In this document: piece by piece, positions 51,127 to 60,991 of the stretch
Numbering within the stretch: the stretch's first letter is position 1
Layout: each line of letters begins with the position of its first letter
NCBI RefSeq assembly: GCF_030542105.1
Contig: NZ_JAUOFB010000001.1
Location: forward strand, 1,364,001-1,428,000
DNA length: 64,000 bases
Origin: Hymenobacter sp. BT730
GTDB taxonomy: Bacteria; Bacteroidota; Bacteroidia; Cytophagales; Hymenobacteraceae
Reading direction: 5' to 3'
Program-made: the position numbers and the translations under genes
Notes under the pieces: generated by a model
Database searches by the model: none
What the model was told of the DNA's origin: nothing
What the model saw: the letters and a program-made list of their open reading frames with translations, nothing else

Positions 51127-54100
51127 CTAGAAATCGGCCTTGAGGCCAAAACGATAGTTGCGGGTATTCGGCATGTTGAAGTAATCGAAACCAGTAATGT
51201 TGGAGCCTGAACCTGTGAGGCTGGTTTCCGGGTCAATACCCTCATAATCGGTTTTCAGCCATAGGTTGGTAGCTGCCGCATACAATTCCAGCCCGCGCAC
51301 AAAGGAGAGGAACTTGGGCTGACCGAAGTTGTAAGACAGCGTAACTTCCCGCAAACGCACCCAGCTGCCCTCCTGCACCTGCGTTTCCTGTGCGCCTCCA
51401 TTGTCGCCCAGGTAACGTTGGAAATAAGTAAAGGCAGGAATGGCAATATCGTTCGGCGAGCCATCGGTCTTAACTCCTGGTACTACATAGTCCCGTTCCC
51501 GGTCTTCGGTTATCTTGGAAATGCCCAACCGGTTGAGGCGGGCAGTAGTGCCGTTCCAGATAGCGCCTCCTTTGCGGATATCCAGCAGCGCCGACAGACT
51601 CAGCTTTTTGTAAGAGAAGTTATTCCGAATACCCAGGGTATAGTCAGGGTAGGGGTTACCCACATTGCCGGTGGTAGCAGCCAGCCGGGGCAAGCCGTTG
51701 GGCTGAATCAGCAGGTCGCCGTTTTCATTCCGCTCCCAGCGTGTGCCATATAATACGCCGTAAGGCTGCCCCACAATAGCATAGGCACTGATATCAAAAG
51801 CCTGCTCAATCTGTAGCTGTTCAATTCCCTCGGCCAGTGCCAGCACTTTGCTGCGGTTGCGGGTAAAGTTGAACAGCATGTTCCAATTGAAGCCATTTTC
51901 GCTTCTGAAAGGCACCAGCGTTACCACGGCTTCAATGCCCTTATTCTGAATTTCGCCTACGTTCTCTAAAGAAGCCAGGAACCCGGAGCCGCTGGAAACC
52001 GGGCGGGCCACAATCAGGTCTTTCGAGTTGTTGTGGTAGTAGGTTAAGTCGAGCAGGATGCGCTCATCGTGCAGCCGTATTTCTGCGCCTACTTCCCGGG
52101 AAATAACCAATTCCGGCTTCAGTTTGCTGTTTCCTAAAGTAGAGCCCAGGCCGGAGCCATTTTGCCCGAGGTAGGGGAAGGATAAGCCGTTGGTAAAGCC
52201 ATCCGTAAAGAAGGGTGCCAGAAAATAGGTGCGCGTGCCGTAGGCAGGCGGAATGTTGCCGCCACGGGCATAGGCGCCCCGGATTTTAAGGAAGTTCAGA
52301 AACGCCATATCCTTTAACCCACCTAGCTCACTGAGCACTACCGCAGCGTTTACCGACGGGTTGAAGAAGCCCTTAAAATCCGGGCCGAACGTAGAAGCCG
52401 TTTCATACCGGCCGGTAGTGCCTAAGAAGAAGGTTTCATTAAAAGAGAAGTTGGCGTCATAATACAAAGCACCCGTACGAATAGTGGTGCGTTGCTCATC
52501 CGCATACCGATCTGAAGCATTGTTCAGGTTATAAAACTTAGGCACTGCCAGATTACGGCCACGCGCAAACAGGCTTTGGTCAAAACGCTCATCCAGGTTG
52601 CCACCCACGGTCAGGCTACCGAACAGCTTTTCTGAAAAATCATGCGTGGCGTTGGCAATTAGGTCATTATACAGCTCCCGGTGGTATTGGGTGTTTTCCC
52701 GAATTTCGCCAGTGGGTTCAGGCGGGTCGTTGGAATACACGGCAAACACGGTTTTTCTGCGGTCAGTGAAAATGTCCGCACCACCGCGCTCTGTAATCCG
52801 GAGCCAGGGGAAAGGCTTATAGGTAAGGGTGAGGTTGCCGAGTACCCGGCTATTATCATCCTTGGTAGGGTTGTTATTAACCGTCCAGTAAGGATTGTCA
52901 TAGCCCTGAAAGTAGTTGCGCGGGGTACCATCGGGGTTTTCAAAGCCCGCCGACAGATCAAAACTGCTGGGGGCCCGCATCAGACCCAGCATGACGCCGG
53001 AAACGTTGCTGCCCTGCTGTGCCCTGGTGCCCCCGGTGTTGGCATAGTTAATAGTGCCGGCGGCATCTACTTTCTCGCTTAGCTTGGTATCGGCACTTAG
53101 TCGCAGCGTGTAACGGTCAAATTTGGTTTCCGGAACAATCCCCTCATTATGCAACTGGCCTAGGGAAAAGCGTACGGCACCTCGTTCGTTTCCTGCTGAT
53201 ACGGCTATATCATTCGTAGTAGAAAAACCAGTCCGGAAAAACTTGTCTACGTTATCCGTAGGGGTAATGCCCAACGATTCATTTGTAGGCCCCCAAGTCT
53301 GGCTAGTGCCGATATCATCATCTTCGGTTTCAAATATGCCGTCTTCCCCGGCAGTCCAGGTAACATAAGAGGGAGTAACAATATTGCCTGCCGCATCCCG
53401 CTGATTTCCCCCACCTACGCCCTGCGCATATTTCATCTGCTGATCAAGGGTGCGGTTTACCTGGCTGAACTCCTGCTCCGTGCGGAAAGAAACACTAGGC
53501 TTTTGCCCGGCCCGGCCCCGCTTAGTGGTGATAACCACTGCGCCGTTACCCGCCCGTACCCCATAAAGTGCCGCTGCTGCCGGGCCCTTCAGCACCGTCA
53601 TGGTTTCAATATCATTGGGGTTGATATCAATAGCCCGGTTAGAATAGCCTACGCCGTTCAGATTGGCATTGAAAGGGTAGTCTTGACCCTCTGTTACTGA
53701 ATAGGAGTTGTCCAGCGGAATACCATCAATAACAAATAAGGGTTGGTTTTCCCCGGTGAAGGAGTTATTGCCGCGAATCAGAATTTTGGAAGAGGCGCCG
53801 GGCGTGCCCGCGCTGCCAATAACCTGCACCCCGGCTACCTTGCCTGCCAGGCCTTCCACAATGTTTTTTTCTCCGGACTGCACCAGCGCGTCGCCCCGTA
53901 CATCCTGCGTAGCGTAGCCTAGCGCCTTTTTCTCACGCTCAATGCCTAAAGCAGTTACTACTACTTCGTTGAGCTGCTTTGTATCTACTTCCAGCGCTAC
54001 ATCTATAGAAGTGTTGTTTCCGATGCTGCGCTCAATGCTGCGGTAGCCCACAAAGCTAAACTGCAGGGTAGTAGCCGAGGCGGGTACCGTTAGTGAATAA

Positions 54101-54282
54101 GTGCCGTCAGCATTCGTAGAGGCTCCGGCAGTAGTGCCCTTGGCCAATACGGTAACCCCTGGCAGTCCCTGGTTATTCTGCCGGTCGATAACTCTGCCCG
54201 AAATTGTTCGGTCCTGCGATAATCCCACCTGGACTAACATAGTCAATGCCAGGAAGCACAGGAGTAGTCGTTTCTCCATCAT
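51127..54282 (-). CDS. SusC/RagA-family TonB-dependent transporter (pair 1)
   Basis: A 1,051-residue outer-membrane transporter. Signal peptide MMEKRLLLCFLALTMLVQVG; then a carboxypeptidase-regulatory-like domain (about 25-100: TISGRVIDRQNNQGLPGVT and following), the TonB box region (KQLNEVVVTALGIE, about 105-120), the plug (about 125-240: GKVAGVQVIGSAGTPGASSK, GAAAALYGVRAGNGAVVITT) and a 22-strand barrel ending in NTRNYRFGLKADF. The first 120 residues are nearly the same as those of the second SusC 700 bases away, yet the barrels differ. Its codon choice is ordinary, unlike the second copy. Confidence 0.95.
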   Translation of the reverse strand: MMEKRLLLCFLALTMLVQVGLSQDRTISGRVIDRQNNQGLPGVTVLAKGTTAGASTNADGTYSLTVPASATTLQFSFVGYRSIERSIGNNTSIDVALEVDTKQLNEVVVTALGIEREKKALGYATQDVRGDALVQSGEKNIVEGLAGKVAGVQVIGSAGTPGASSKILIRGNNSFTGENQPLFVIDGIPLDNSYSVTEGQDYPFNANLNGVGYSNRAIDINPNDIETMTVLKGPAAAALYGVRAGNGAVVITTKRGRAGQKPSVSFRTEQEFSQVNRTLDQQMKYAQGVGGGNQRDAAGNIVTPSYVTWTAGEDGIFETEDDDIGTSQTWGPTNESLGITPTDNVDKFFRTGFSTTNDIAVSAGNERGAVRFSLGQLHNEGIVPETKFDRYTLRLSADTKLSEKVDAAGTINYANTGGTRAQQGSNVSGVMLGLMRAPSSFDLSAGFENPDGTPRNYFQGYDNPYWTVNNNPTKDDNSRVLGNLTLTYKPFPWLRITERGGADIFTDRRKTVFAVYSNDPPEPTGEIRENTQYHRELYNDLIANATHDFSEKLFGSLTVGGNLDERFDQSLFARGRNLAVPKFYNLNNASDRYADEQRTTIRTGALYYDANFSFNETFFLGTTGRYETASTFGPDFKGFFNPSVNAAVVLSELGGLKDMAFLNFLKIRGAYARGGNIPPAYGTRTYFLAPFFTDGFTNGLSFPYLGQNGSGLGSTLGNSKLKPELVISREVGAEIRLHDERILLDLTYYHNNSKDLIVARPVSSGSGFLASLENVGEIQNKGIEAVVTLVPFRSENGFNWNMLFNFTRNRSKVLALAEGIEQLQIEQAFDISAYAIVGQPYGVLYGTRWERNENGDLLIQPNGLPRLAATTGNVGNPYPDYTLGIRNNFSYKKLSLSALLDIRKGGAIWNGTTARLNRLGISKITEDRERDYVVPGVKTDGSPNDIAIPAFTYFQRYLGDNGGAQETQVQEGSWVRLREVTLSYNFGQPKFLSFVRGLELYAAATNLWLKTDYEGIDPETSLTGSGSNITGFDYFNMPNTRNYRFGLKADF

Positions 54283-54860
54283 GGCTGCATTTGATTAAGT
54301 GAAAAGGACAATTAAATCTTATAATAATATGATTTCTTATTGCGCCATTTTCTGATGCCACCCTGAGGCAAATTCCACACGTGTCCTGCTACTTAATCTG
54401 TTAATCAATACAATAGGGCTGATTTCATTTGTGTCGCTAAAACAGATATTGGCCCAGTCAGCACAAGACGTACTAGGGACAACGGTTTTAGATCAGACTG
54501 TATCATACCTGATGGTGCTTCTGCGCTCATCCAGACTGGTGCCTAATCAGCAGTGCAGCCAAGGATTTGCTGGGAAGTAGCTATTGAATAAGAAATGGGG
54601 GTAGGGCGGCCTACCTGTACAGAAACCCCTGCTGAATAAGGGTCTGGGCTTGGTTTAGCTAATAGCCCACTATTTCCAAGTCCTGTTTTATAGTGAGGAG
54701 CCAGGGCCACAAATAGATTTTTAGGGAGACAAAATCTCTCTTATTTAAAATAGTGGTATATTTCTAAGGAATTGATCAGAGGAGGTTGTATTAGCTGTAC
54801 TTAAGACAGCATATGGAGCAGAGTGGTGTTTTCGAGTTGTTAGGCAGCTTTTTTCGCATG

Positions 54861-54886
54861 TAATCCAACTTATAGTAGTTGGATTA
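54861..54886. promoter_or_regulatory. Perfect inverted repeat, likely operator of susCD pair 2
   Basis: TAATCCAACT and AGTTGGATTA, exact complements separated by six bases, overlap the -33 element of the adjacent promoter. A dimeric regulator binding here would compete with, or contact, RNA polymerase. A hairpin in RNA is less likely, since the site is upstream of the predicted start. Confidence 0.6.
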
Positions 54887-54909
54887 TGCCTTATTTACTT
54901 TTATACTTG
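54879..54909 (+). promoter_or_regulatory. Promoter of susCD pair 2
   Basis: TTG (54879-54881), a 20-base spacer and TATACTTG (54902-54909), one base off TAnnTTTG. Predicted start near 54916, leaving a leader of about 73 bases before the ATG at 54989. Confidence 0.6.
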
Positions 54910-54988
54910 CCAACTGTAACCCTACTACCCTCACACTTTTCACCTTTTACTCACCTTTCACCTTTTTCACTCACCAAATCAAAAGCAC

Positions 54989-57900
54989 ATGAAAAAAATC
55001 TTATTCATGTCCATCCTGTTGATGGTAAGCCTGTTGCAGCAGGCCTTCGCACAGGATCGGGCCATTTCCGGACGAGTAACTGACCGCAAGAGCGGTGAGG
55101 GACTGCCGGGAGTGACCGTTCTGGCTAAGGGAACCACCGCCGGAGCTTCAACCAATGCTGATGGTACTTATTCGCTGTCAGTACCTGCTTCAGCTACTGT
55201 TTTGACGTTCTCTTCGATTGGCTATATCTCTATTGAGCGCCCCATTGGTAGCGCTTCTACTATCGATATCAGCCTGGCACCTGACACCAAGCAATTGGGT
55301 GAGGTTGTAGTAACTGCTCTGGGTGTAGAACGTTCCCGCAACTCGCTGCCTTACGCGGCTACGCAGGTTGAAGGTGATGCTATTACCCAAGCTCGTAACC
55401 CTAACTTCATCAACGGTCTGTCGGGCAAAGTTGCCGGTCTGAACGTTCGTCAGGGTAACGGTCTGGGTAGCTCTACCAACGTAGTTATCCGTGGTACCAA
55501 GTCTATTGGTGGTAACAACCAGGCTCTGTTCGTAGTGGATGGTGTGCCGATCAGCAACGCCAACACCAACGGCTCTAACCAGCAGACGGGTCGTGGCGGT
55601 TATGACTTCGGTAACGCTGCCGCTGACATCAACCCCGATGATATTGCTTCGATGAGCGTACTGAAAGGAGCTGCTGCTACTGCTCTGTACGGTTCGCGCG
55701 CTTCTAACGGCGTAATCCTGATTACCACCAAAAAAGGCCGCAAAGGTCTGGGTGTCACCATCAACACCGGTGCCACTGTTGGTAAATACGACAAGAGCAC
55801 CTTCATTAAGCACCAGCAGCAGTACGGCGCCGGATACGGCAACTACTACTCTGACGAAAGCGGCTACTTTGAGCTGGCTGACGTTGACGGTGATGGTGAA
55901 GACGACCTGATTGCTCCTCTGACGGAAGATGCCTCGTTTGGTGGTAAATTCGATCCAAACCTGCTGGTTTATCAGTGGGATGCTTTCGACCCAGCTGGCC
56001 CCAACTTCCACAAAGCCACCCCATGGGTAGCTGCTAAAAATGGTGCTGGCAGCTTCTTCCAGAAGGCTACTACCCTGAACAACAACATCACCATCGATGG
56101 TGGTAACGATGTAGGAACCTTCAAACTGGGTTATACCCGTACGGATGACCGTGGTATCCTCGAGAACAGCAAAATCAGCAAGAACATCCTGAACTTCGCT
56201 GGCTCGCTGAACGTGTCGCCTAAACTGACGACCAGTGCTTCGGTAAACTTCTCGCGCGTTGACGGCAAAGGCCGCTATGGCACGGGTTACGACTCGAAGA
56301 ACATCATGACCAACATGCGTCAGTGGTGGCAGACCAACGTTGACCTGAAAGCTCAGCGTGAGGCCTACTTCCGTAACGGCCAGAACGTTACCTGGAACCA
56401 ATACGGTGCTGATGATCCAACTCCTATCTACTGGGACAACCCTTACTTCACGCGCTACGAGAACTTCGAAACCGATAACCGTACCCGCACGTTCGGTAAC
56501 GTTTCGGCTACCTACAAGTTCGCTGACTGGTTTAACCTGATGGGCCGCGTAACGCTGGATACCTACGACGAGCTGCAGGAAGAGCGTAGCGCTGTTGGCG
56601 CTGTTGACCCCTCGGGCTACAACCGCTACAACCGTACCGCTCGCGAAGCCAACTACGACCTGATTGGTAACTTCTCGAAGCACATCACTGAGGACTTCAA
56701 CTTTACGGGTCTGGTAGGTGCTAACATGCGCCGTGAGCGTCAAAACACAATCTTCGCGTCTACTAACAACGGTCTGGTGGTACCCCACCTGTACAGCCTG
56801 TCGAACAGCGTTGACCCAATCAACCCTCCTACGGAGTCTGATACCAGAAGAGCAGTTGACGGCATTTTCGCCAGCACAACTTTTGGCTACAAAGACCTGG
56901 CTTTCCTGGACCTGACGGCTCGTCGTGACCAGTCGAGCACGCTGCCAGAAGGCAAGAACGTATACTACTACCCATCGGTAGCTACCAGCTTTGTGTTCTC
57001 GGAGCTGATGAAAGACTCGCCTTGGCTGTCTTATGGTAAGTTCCGTGTTAACTACGCTGAAGTAGGTTCTGATGCTTCGCCTTACTCTACCACGGATAAC
57101 TACGACAAGCCTACCGCTTTCGGCTCTACCGCGCTGTTCTCGGTTCCTCTGACCAAGAGCAACCCTGATCTGAAGCCTGAGCGTACGAAGAGCTACGAAG
57201 CTGGTGTGGAAATGCAGTTCCTGCAGAACCGTTTTGGCTTCGACGCTACCGTCTATAAGACGAACACCGTTGACCAGATCATTCCAATCACGATTTCGTC
57301 GGCAACCGGCTACGGTTCGCGCTTCGTAAACGCAGGTAACGTAGAAAACAAAGGCATCGAAATGACTGCTTTTGTAACTCCAGTTCGTAACGACAACTTC
57401 AACTGGACCATCAACGCCAACTGGACCCGCAACAAAAACACGGTAGTTTCTTTGGCTGATGGTGTAGACAACCTTGTAATTGCCAGCTACCAGGGTGGTA
57501 TCTCGTCTAACGCTACGGTAGGTCGTCCTTTCGGCACGTTCCGCGCTACGGACTTCGTATATGACGCTAATGGCAACAAAGTAGTAACCGTAACCAAAAC
57601 GGCTGCTGGTAACTACAGCGCATACTATAAGAAGACCGGTGCTAACACGGAAGTTGGTAACCCTGCCGCCGACTGGACGGGTGGTGTAAACAACTCGGTT
57701 AGCTACAAAAACCTGTCGTTGTCGTTCCTGATTGACGTTCGTAAAGGTGGTGAGGTGTTCTCGCTGGACCGCTACTACGGCCTGGCTACGGGTATGACGC
57801 CTGAAACTGCTGGTAACAACGACCTGGGTAACCCTTCGCGTGATCCACTGATCCGCACAAGTGGCTCTACCTATGCTCCTAACTCGGGTGGTATTATCAA

Positions 57901-58285
57901 TGCCGGTGTTTACGATCAGGGAACTGTTATCAATGGTCAGGATGTTTCCGGACAACCTAACACTATTCGCGTAAGCAACCAGGTTTATGGTGTTTATGGC
58001 TATGTTCGTCAGCCTACCAGCGCTTTCGTTTATGATGCCAGCTTCGTGAAACTGAGAGAGGTTAACCTGACTTACTCGCTGCCTTCTTCTATCGTTTCGA
58101 AAGTAGCTGCTTTCAAAGGCATCGATCTGTCAATCATTGGTCGCAACCTGTGGATCATCCACAAGAACCTGCCAGATGCTGACCCAGAAGAATCGCTGAG
58201 CTCCGGTAACTTCGGCCAAGGCTATTCAAGTGGTGCTTACCCCACCACGCGCACGGTTGGTGCTAACATTAAGTTCCGTTTCTAA
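54989..58285 (+). CDS. SusC/RagA-family TonB-dependent transporter (pair 2)
   Basis: A 1,098-residue outer-membrane transporter with a signal peptide (MKKILFMSILLMVSLLQQAF, cleavage at AQD). Carboxypeptidase-regulatory-like domain at about 22-100, TonB box region KQLGEVVVTALGVE, plug with GKVAGLNVRQGNGLGSSTN and GAAATALYGSRASNGVILIT, then the barrel closing in TRTVGANIKFRF. The gene uses a markedly restricted codon set (GGT, CGT, GCT, AAC, CTG dominate), unlike its neighbours, which is the pattern of very highly expressed genes. This bias also leaves a 921-codon open frame on the opposite strand that I do not regard as a gene. susD follows after 13 bases. Confidence 0.95.
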   Translation: MKKILFMSILLMVSLLQQAFAQDRAISGRVTDRKSGEGLPGVTVLAKGTTAGASTNADGTYSLSVPASATVLTFSSIGYISIERPIGSASTIDISLAPDTKQLGEVVVTALGVERSRNSLPYAATQVEGDAITQARNPNFINGLSGKVAGLNVRQGNGLGSSTNVVIRGTKSIGGNNQALFVVDGVPISNANTNGSNQQTGRGGYDFGNAAADINPDDIASMSVLKGAAATALYGSRASNGVILITTKKGRKGLGVTINTGATVGKYDKSTFIKHQQQYGAGYGNYYSDESGYFELADVDGDGEDDLIAPLTEDASFGGKFDPNLLVYQWDAFDPAGPNFHKATPWVAAKNGAGSFFQKATTLNNNITIDGGNDVGTFKLGYTRTDDRGILENSKISKNILNFAGSLNVSPKLTTSASVNFSRVDGKGRYGTGYDSKNIMTNMRQWWQTNVDLKAQREAYFRNGQNVTWNQYGADDPTPIYWDNPYFTRYENFETDNRTRTFGNVSATYKFADWFNLMGRVTLDTYDELQEERSAVGAVDPSGYNRYNRTAREANYDLIGNFSKHITEDFNFTGLVGANMRRERQNTIFASTNNGLVVPHLYSLSNSVDPINPPTESDTRRAVDGIFASTTFGYKDLAFLDLTARRDQSSTLPEGKNVYYYPSVATSFVFSELMKDSPWLSYGKFRVNYAEVGSDASPYSTTDNYDKPTAFGSTALFSVPLTKSNPDLKPERTKSYEAGVEMQFLQNRFGFDATVYKTNTVDQIIPITISSATGYGSRFVNAGNVENKGIEMTAFVTPVRNDNFNWTINANWTRNKNTVVSLADGVDNLVIASYQGGISSNATVGRPFGTFRATDFVYDANGNKVVTVTKTAAGNYSAYYKKTGANTEVGNPAADWTGGVNNSVSYKNLSLSFLIDVRKGGEVFSLDRYYGLATGMTPETAGNNDLGNPSRDPLIRTSGSTYAPNSGGIINAGVYDQGTVINGQDVSGQPNTIRVSNQVYGVYGYVRQPTSAFVYDASFVKLREVNLTYSLPSSIVSKVAAFKGIDLSIIGRNLWIIHKNLPDADPEESLSSGNFGQGYSSGAYPTTRTVGANIKFRF

Positions 58286-58298
58286 TCAGTACCCTCAT

Positions 58299-59768
58299 AT
58301 GAAAAAACTTCTCTGGTTAGGTTTCCCGGCACTGATGCTCATGTCATCGTGCGTGGACGGCCTAGATGATAACTATAATAAAAACCCCAAGCTGGCTACT
58401 CAGGTACCGGGTGTTACGCTCATGTCGAGCGCACAGCGTAGCCTCGCTCGTGCCTTCGTAAGCACCAGCGTAAACCTGAACCCCTTCCGTTTGTGGGTAC
58501 AGCAGTTGGCTGAAACGACTTATCCTGATGAAAGCCGTTACGATTTCGTAACGCGCCAGATCAACAATGCTTTCTGGAACACACTGTACCGGGATGTATT
58601 GCGTGACCTGCAGGAAAGCAAGAAGACAATTTCTGCTAGCACGGTAATTTCCGAAGGTGGCAAAGCTGCTCAAACCGGTGCCATTGAGGTACAGGAGGTT
58701 TTGGCCTGGTCTACCCTGGTAGATAACTTCGGTGATATTCCCTATTCGGAAGCGCTGGACTTCAATAAGCCCCGTCCTGCTTACGATGATGATAAGGCCA
58801 TCTATAATGACCTGATCAAGCGTCTGGACGCAGCTATTGTTAACCTGAATAAGGAAGACGCTGAGCTGGGTGATGATTTCGCCTCCGGTGATTTGATCTA
58901 CCACGGCGACCTGGATAAGTGGCAGCGTTTTGCCAACTCCCTGAAGCTGCGTCTGGCTCTGACCATTGCTGATGCTGATGATGCTCAGGCTAGGGCTATG
59001 GTTAACCAGTTGACTACTGCCGGCGCTCATTTCATTTCATCAAATGATGAAAACGCCAGCCTGGTATTCGACAAAACTTCGCCTAACACCAACCCCTTGT
59101 GGGAGGATCTGGTGCAGAGCGGCCGTACGGACTTCATTGCTACAGACTTCTTCCTGAAGGCTTTGAGCAATGGCTCTGCAATGCCTGACCCCCGTCTGGA
59201 TGACTACTTCAATGAAGTAAAAGGAGTGGGTGGCTACAAAGGCGGTATCGCTGGTAACCCACATAACTTTGTGTACTCACTGCCCGGCGACAAGCTGCGT
59301 GACCAGCAGTTCCCCGGCACGCTGATGTCGTACTCCGAAACAGAGTTCCTGTTGGCGGAAGCTGCTGCCCGTGGTCTGAATGTAGAAGGTACTGCCGCTG
59401 CGCATTACAGTGCTGGTATTGTAGCTTCTATCACTGAATGGGGAAATAGCGAAGAAGAAGCAGATGCTTATGCATTGCTGCACCCTTACCCTGCAACAGC
59501 TGTTGGTTTTAATGAGGCTGCTAAAGAGGCTATTGGTACTCAAAAGTGGATTGCGCTGTACAACCAGCCAGTTGAAGCCTGGAAAGAGTATCGTCGTCTG
59601 GATTATCCAAAACTGACGATTGCCACTAACTCTGTTCTGACGGCCATTCCAAAGCGTTACACGTATCCGATTCCGGAGCAGAACCTGAACACCTCAAACT
59701 ACAATGCGGCTAAAGCTGCTATTGGTGGTGATGAGGCATCTACTCCTGTTTTCTGGGATAAATTCTAA
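58299..59768 (+). CDS. SusD/RagB-family lipoprotein (pair 2)
   Basis: A 489-residue surface lipoprotein partner of the SusC just upstream. I start at 58299 (MKKLLWLGFPALMLMSSC, lipobox MSSC, cysteine at residue 18) rather than 58230, which lies inside the susC gene. SusD_2-type features: DGLDDNYNKNPKLATQVPG, IEVQEVLAWSTLVDNFGDIP and the segment LDKWQRFANSLKLRLALTI, with a C-terminal TPEFWDKF-like end (STPVFWDKF). It shares the restricted codon use of susC. The substrate is not inferable. An excellent terminator follows 16 bases after the stop. Confidence 0.93.
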   Translation: MKKLLWLGFPALMLMSSCVDGLDDNYNKNPKLATQVPGVTLMSSAQRSLARAFVSTSVNLNPFRLWVQQLAETTYPDESRYDFVTRQINNAFWNTLYRDVLRDLQESKKTISASTVISEGGKAAQTGAIEVQEVLAWSTLVDNFGDIPYSEALDFNKPRPAYDDDKAIYNDLIKRLDAAIVNLNKEDAELGDDFASGDLIYHGDLDKWQRFANSLKLRLALTIADADDAQARAMVNQLTTAGAHFISSNDENASLVFDKTSPNTNPLWEDLVQSGRTDFIATDFFLKALSNGSAMPDPRLDDYFNEVKGVGGYKGGIAGNPHNFVYSLPGDKLRDQQFPGTLMSYSETEFLLAEAAARGLNVEGTAAAHYSAGIVASITEWGNSEEEADAYALLHPYPATAVGFNEAAKEAIGTQKWIALYNQPVEAWKEYRRLDYPKLTIATNSVLTAIPKRYTYPIPEQNLNTSNYNAAKAAIGGDEASTPVFWDKF

Positions 59769-59784
59769 TTCCAGATACAATAGA

Positions 59785-59819
59785 AAAGAGGCTGCCAATT
59801 TTGGCAGCCTCTTTTTTTG
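59785..59819 (+). terminator. Intrinsic terminator after susD 2
   Basis: AAAAGAGGCTGCCAA (59785-59799) pairs perfectly with 59802-59816 over a two-base loop, then T-run. It can also serve the convergent prfB gene, whose stop is 53 bases away. Confidence 0.92.
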
Positions 59820-59871
59820 TGCCTATTGCAAAGCAAAAGCAGGCACTAGCTATAGAACGGCAGAAGTGTGG

Positions 59872-60949
59872 TTAGTTCTGCATCAAGAACCCCTTTATAA
59901 ACTCATCCAGGTCACCATCCAGCACGGCCTGCACATCGGTACGCTCTATACCGGTGCGCAGGTCTTTAATGAGCTTATAGGGGTGCAAAACATAGTTGCG
60001 GATCTGGGAGCCGAAATCAATCCGTTTCTTGCCCGCCTCTACTTTGTCACGCTCTGCGTTCCGCTTGTCTATCTCAATTTGATAGAGGCGGGATTTGAGC
60101 ATACGTATGGCATGCTCCTTATTCATAAGCTGGCTACGCTCAATCTGCACCGCTATAATGATACCGGAGGGGGCGTGGGTAAGACGTACAGCAGTTTCCA
60201 CTTTGTTTACGTTCTGGCCACCAGCTCCACCGGCCCGGTAAGTATCCCACGTAATGTCGGCAGGGTTTACCTGGATGTTGATGGTGTCGTCTACCACTGG
60301 GTAGGCAAATACCGAAGCAAACGAGGTATGCCGCCGGCCGCTACTATCAAAAGGCGACATGCGTACCAGGCGGTGTACACCTATCTCGCTTTTCAGGTAG
60401 CCGTACGCAAAGTCGCCATCAATTTCCAGGGAGGCTGATTTGATGCCGGCTCCTTCGCCAGGCTGGTAGCTGACCTGGCGCACCGTAAAGCCGTGCTTTT
60501 CGCCCCACATGATGTACATGCGCATCAGCATTTCGGCCCAGTCCTGGCTTTCGGTGCCGCCCGCTCCGGGGTTAATTTCAATGATGGCAGAGAGCTGGTC
60601 TTCCTCATCGGAGAGCATGCGCTTGAACTCCAGGTTCTCGACAGCTTTTTCAGCTAATGCAAACTCCCGCTGCATTTCTTCCTCCGAAACGTCGCCCTCC
60701 CGGTGGAAATCATAGAGCACTTCCACGTCATCCACGGCTTTGGTTACTGCTTCAAAGTCATCAGTCCAGACTTTAATGGATTTGAGGTCCTTGAGCGTAG
60801 CTTCCGCTTTTTTGGAATCATCCCAGAAGTTGGGAGCCGTGGTGAGCTTTTCTATTTCGGCTACCTGCTCTTTTCGGGCATCGTAGTCAAAGGTACCTCC
60901 TCAGGGCCTCAGCGCGGCCCTTCAATTCCTTCACCTGGTCGTTGGTCAT
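59872..60949 (-). CDS. prfB: Peptide chain release factor 2, with programmed +1 frameshift
   Basis: Recognises UGA and UAA stop codons and releases the finished peptide. It is encoded in two frames: codons 1-20 from 60949 to 60890 ([20 protein letters not shown]), then an in-frame TGA, and after a +1 slip the second part from 60888 to 59872, starting [15 protein letters not shown]. The total is about 358 residues, the usual length. The catalytic GGQ motif is in [14 protein letters not shown]; the stop-codon recognition tripeptide SPF lies in [13 protein letters not shown]. The first part is too short to appear as a separate gene, so a plain gene call would wrongly start at an internal ATG near 60735. 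ilvE is upstream on the same strand, 99 bases away. Confidence 0.96.
60886..60901 (-). promoter_or_regulatory. prfB programmed +1 frameshift site
   Basis: On the minus strand: AGGAGG (60901-60896), TAC, CTT, then the in-frame TGA followed by C. This is the classic autoregulatory layout in which a Shine-Dalgarno-like hexamer three bases before CTT pushes the ribosome forward when RF2 is scarce at UGA-C. Confidence 0.95.
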
Positions 60950-60991
60950 GGAGTAAAATGAGTAATGTGTTTGGCAAATGTACTAAACCAT

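Larger units (their letters stand above)
54283..54988. other. 706-base divergent regulatory region between two susCD pairs
   Basis: No gene is seen. It is AT-rich compared with its surroundings and holds the promoter regions of both operons. The right half contains a perfect inverted repeat and a promoter serving the plus-strand susC (separate entries). On the minus-strand side I found no exact -7 element. Confidence 0.7.

Noticed and set aside
54283-54988. A small RNA or gene in the gap between the two susC genes
   Set aside because: No open frame with protein-like composition and no terminator-type hairpin with a T-run were found there; only regulatory elements are supported.
55190-57955. 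A 921-codon open frame on the minus strand
   Set aside because: It lies wholly antisense to the susC gene, has no family features, and is explained by the strong codon bias (few stop codons in the complementary frame) of a highly expressed gene.
60735-60735. prfB starting at the internal ATG near 60735
   Set aside because: This would remove the N-terminal domain of release factor 2; the frameshift site and upstream 20 codons restore the full family length.
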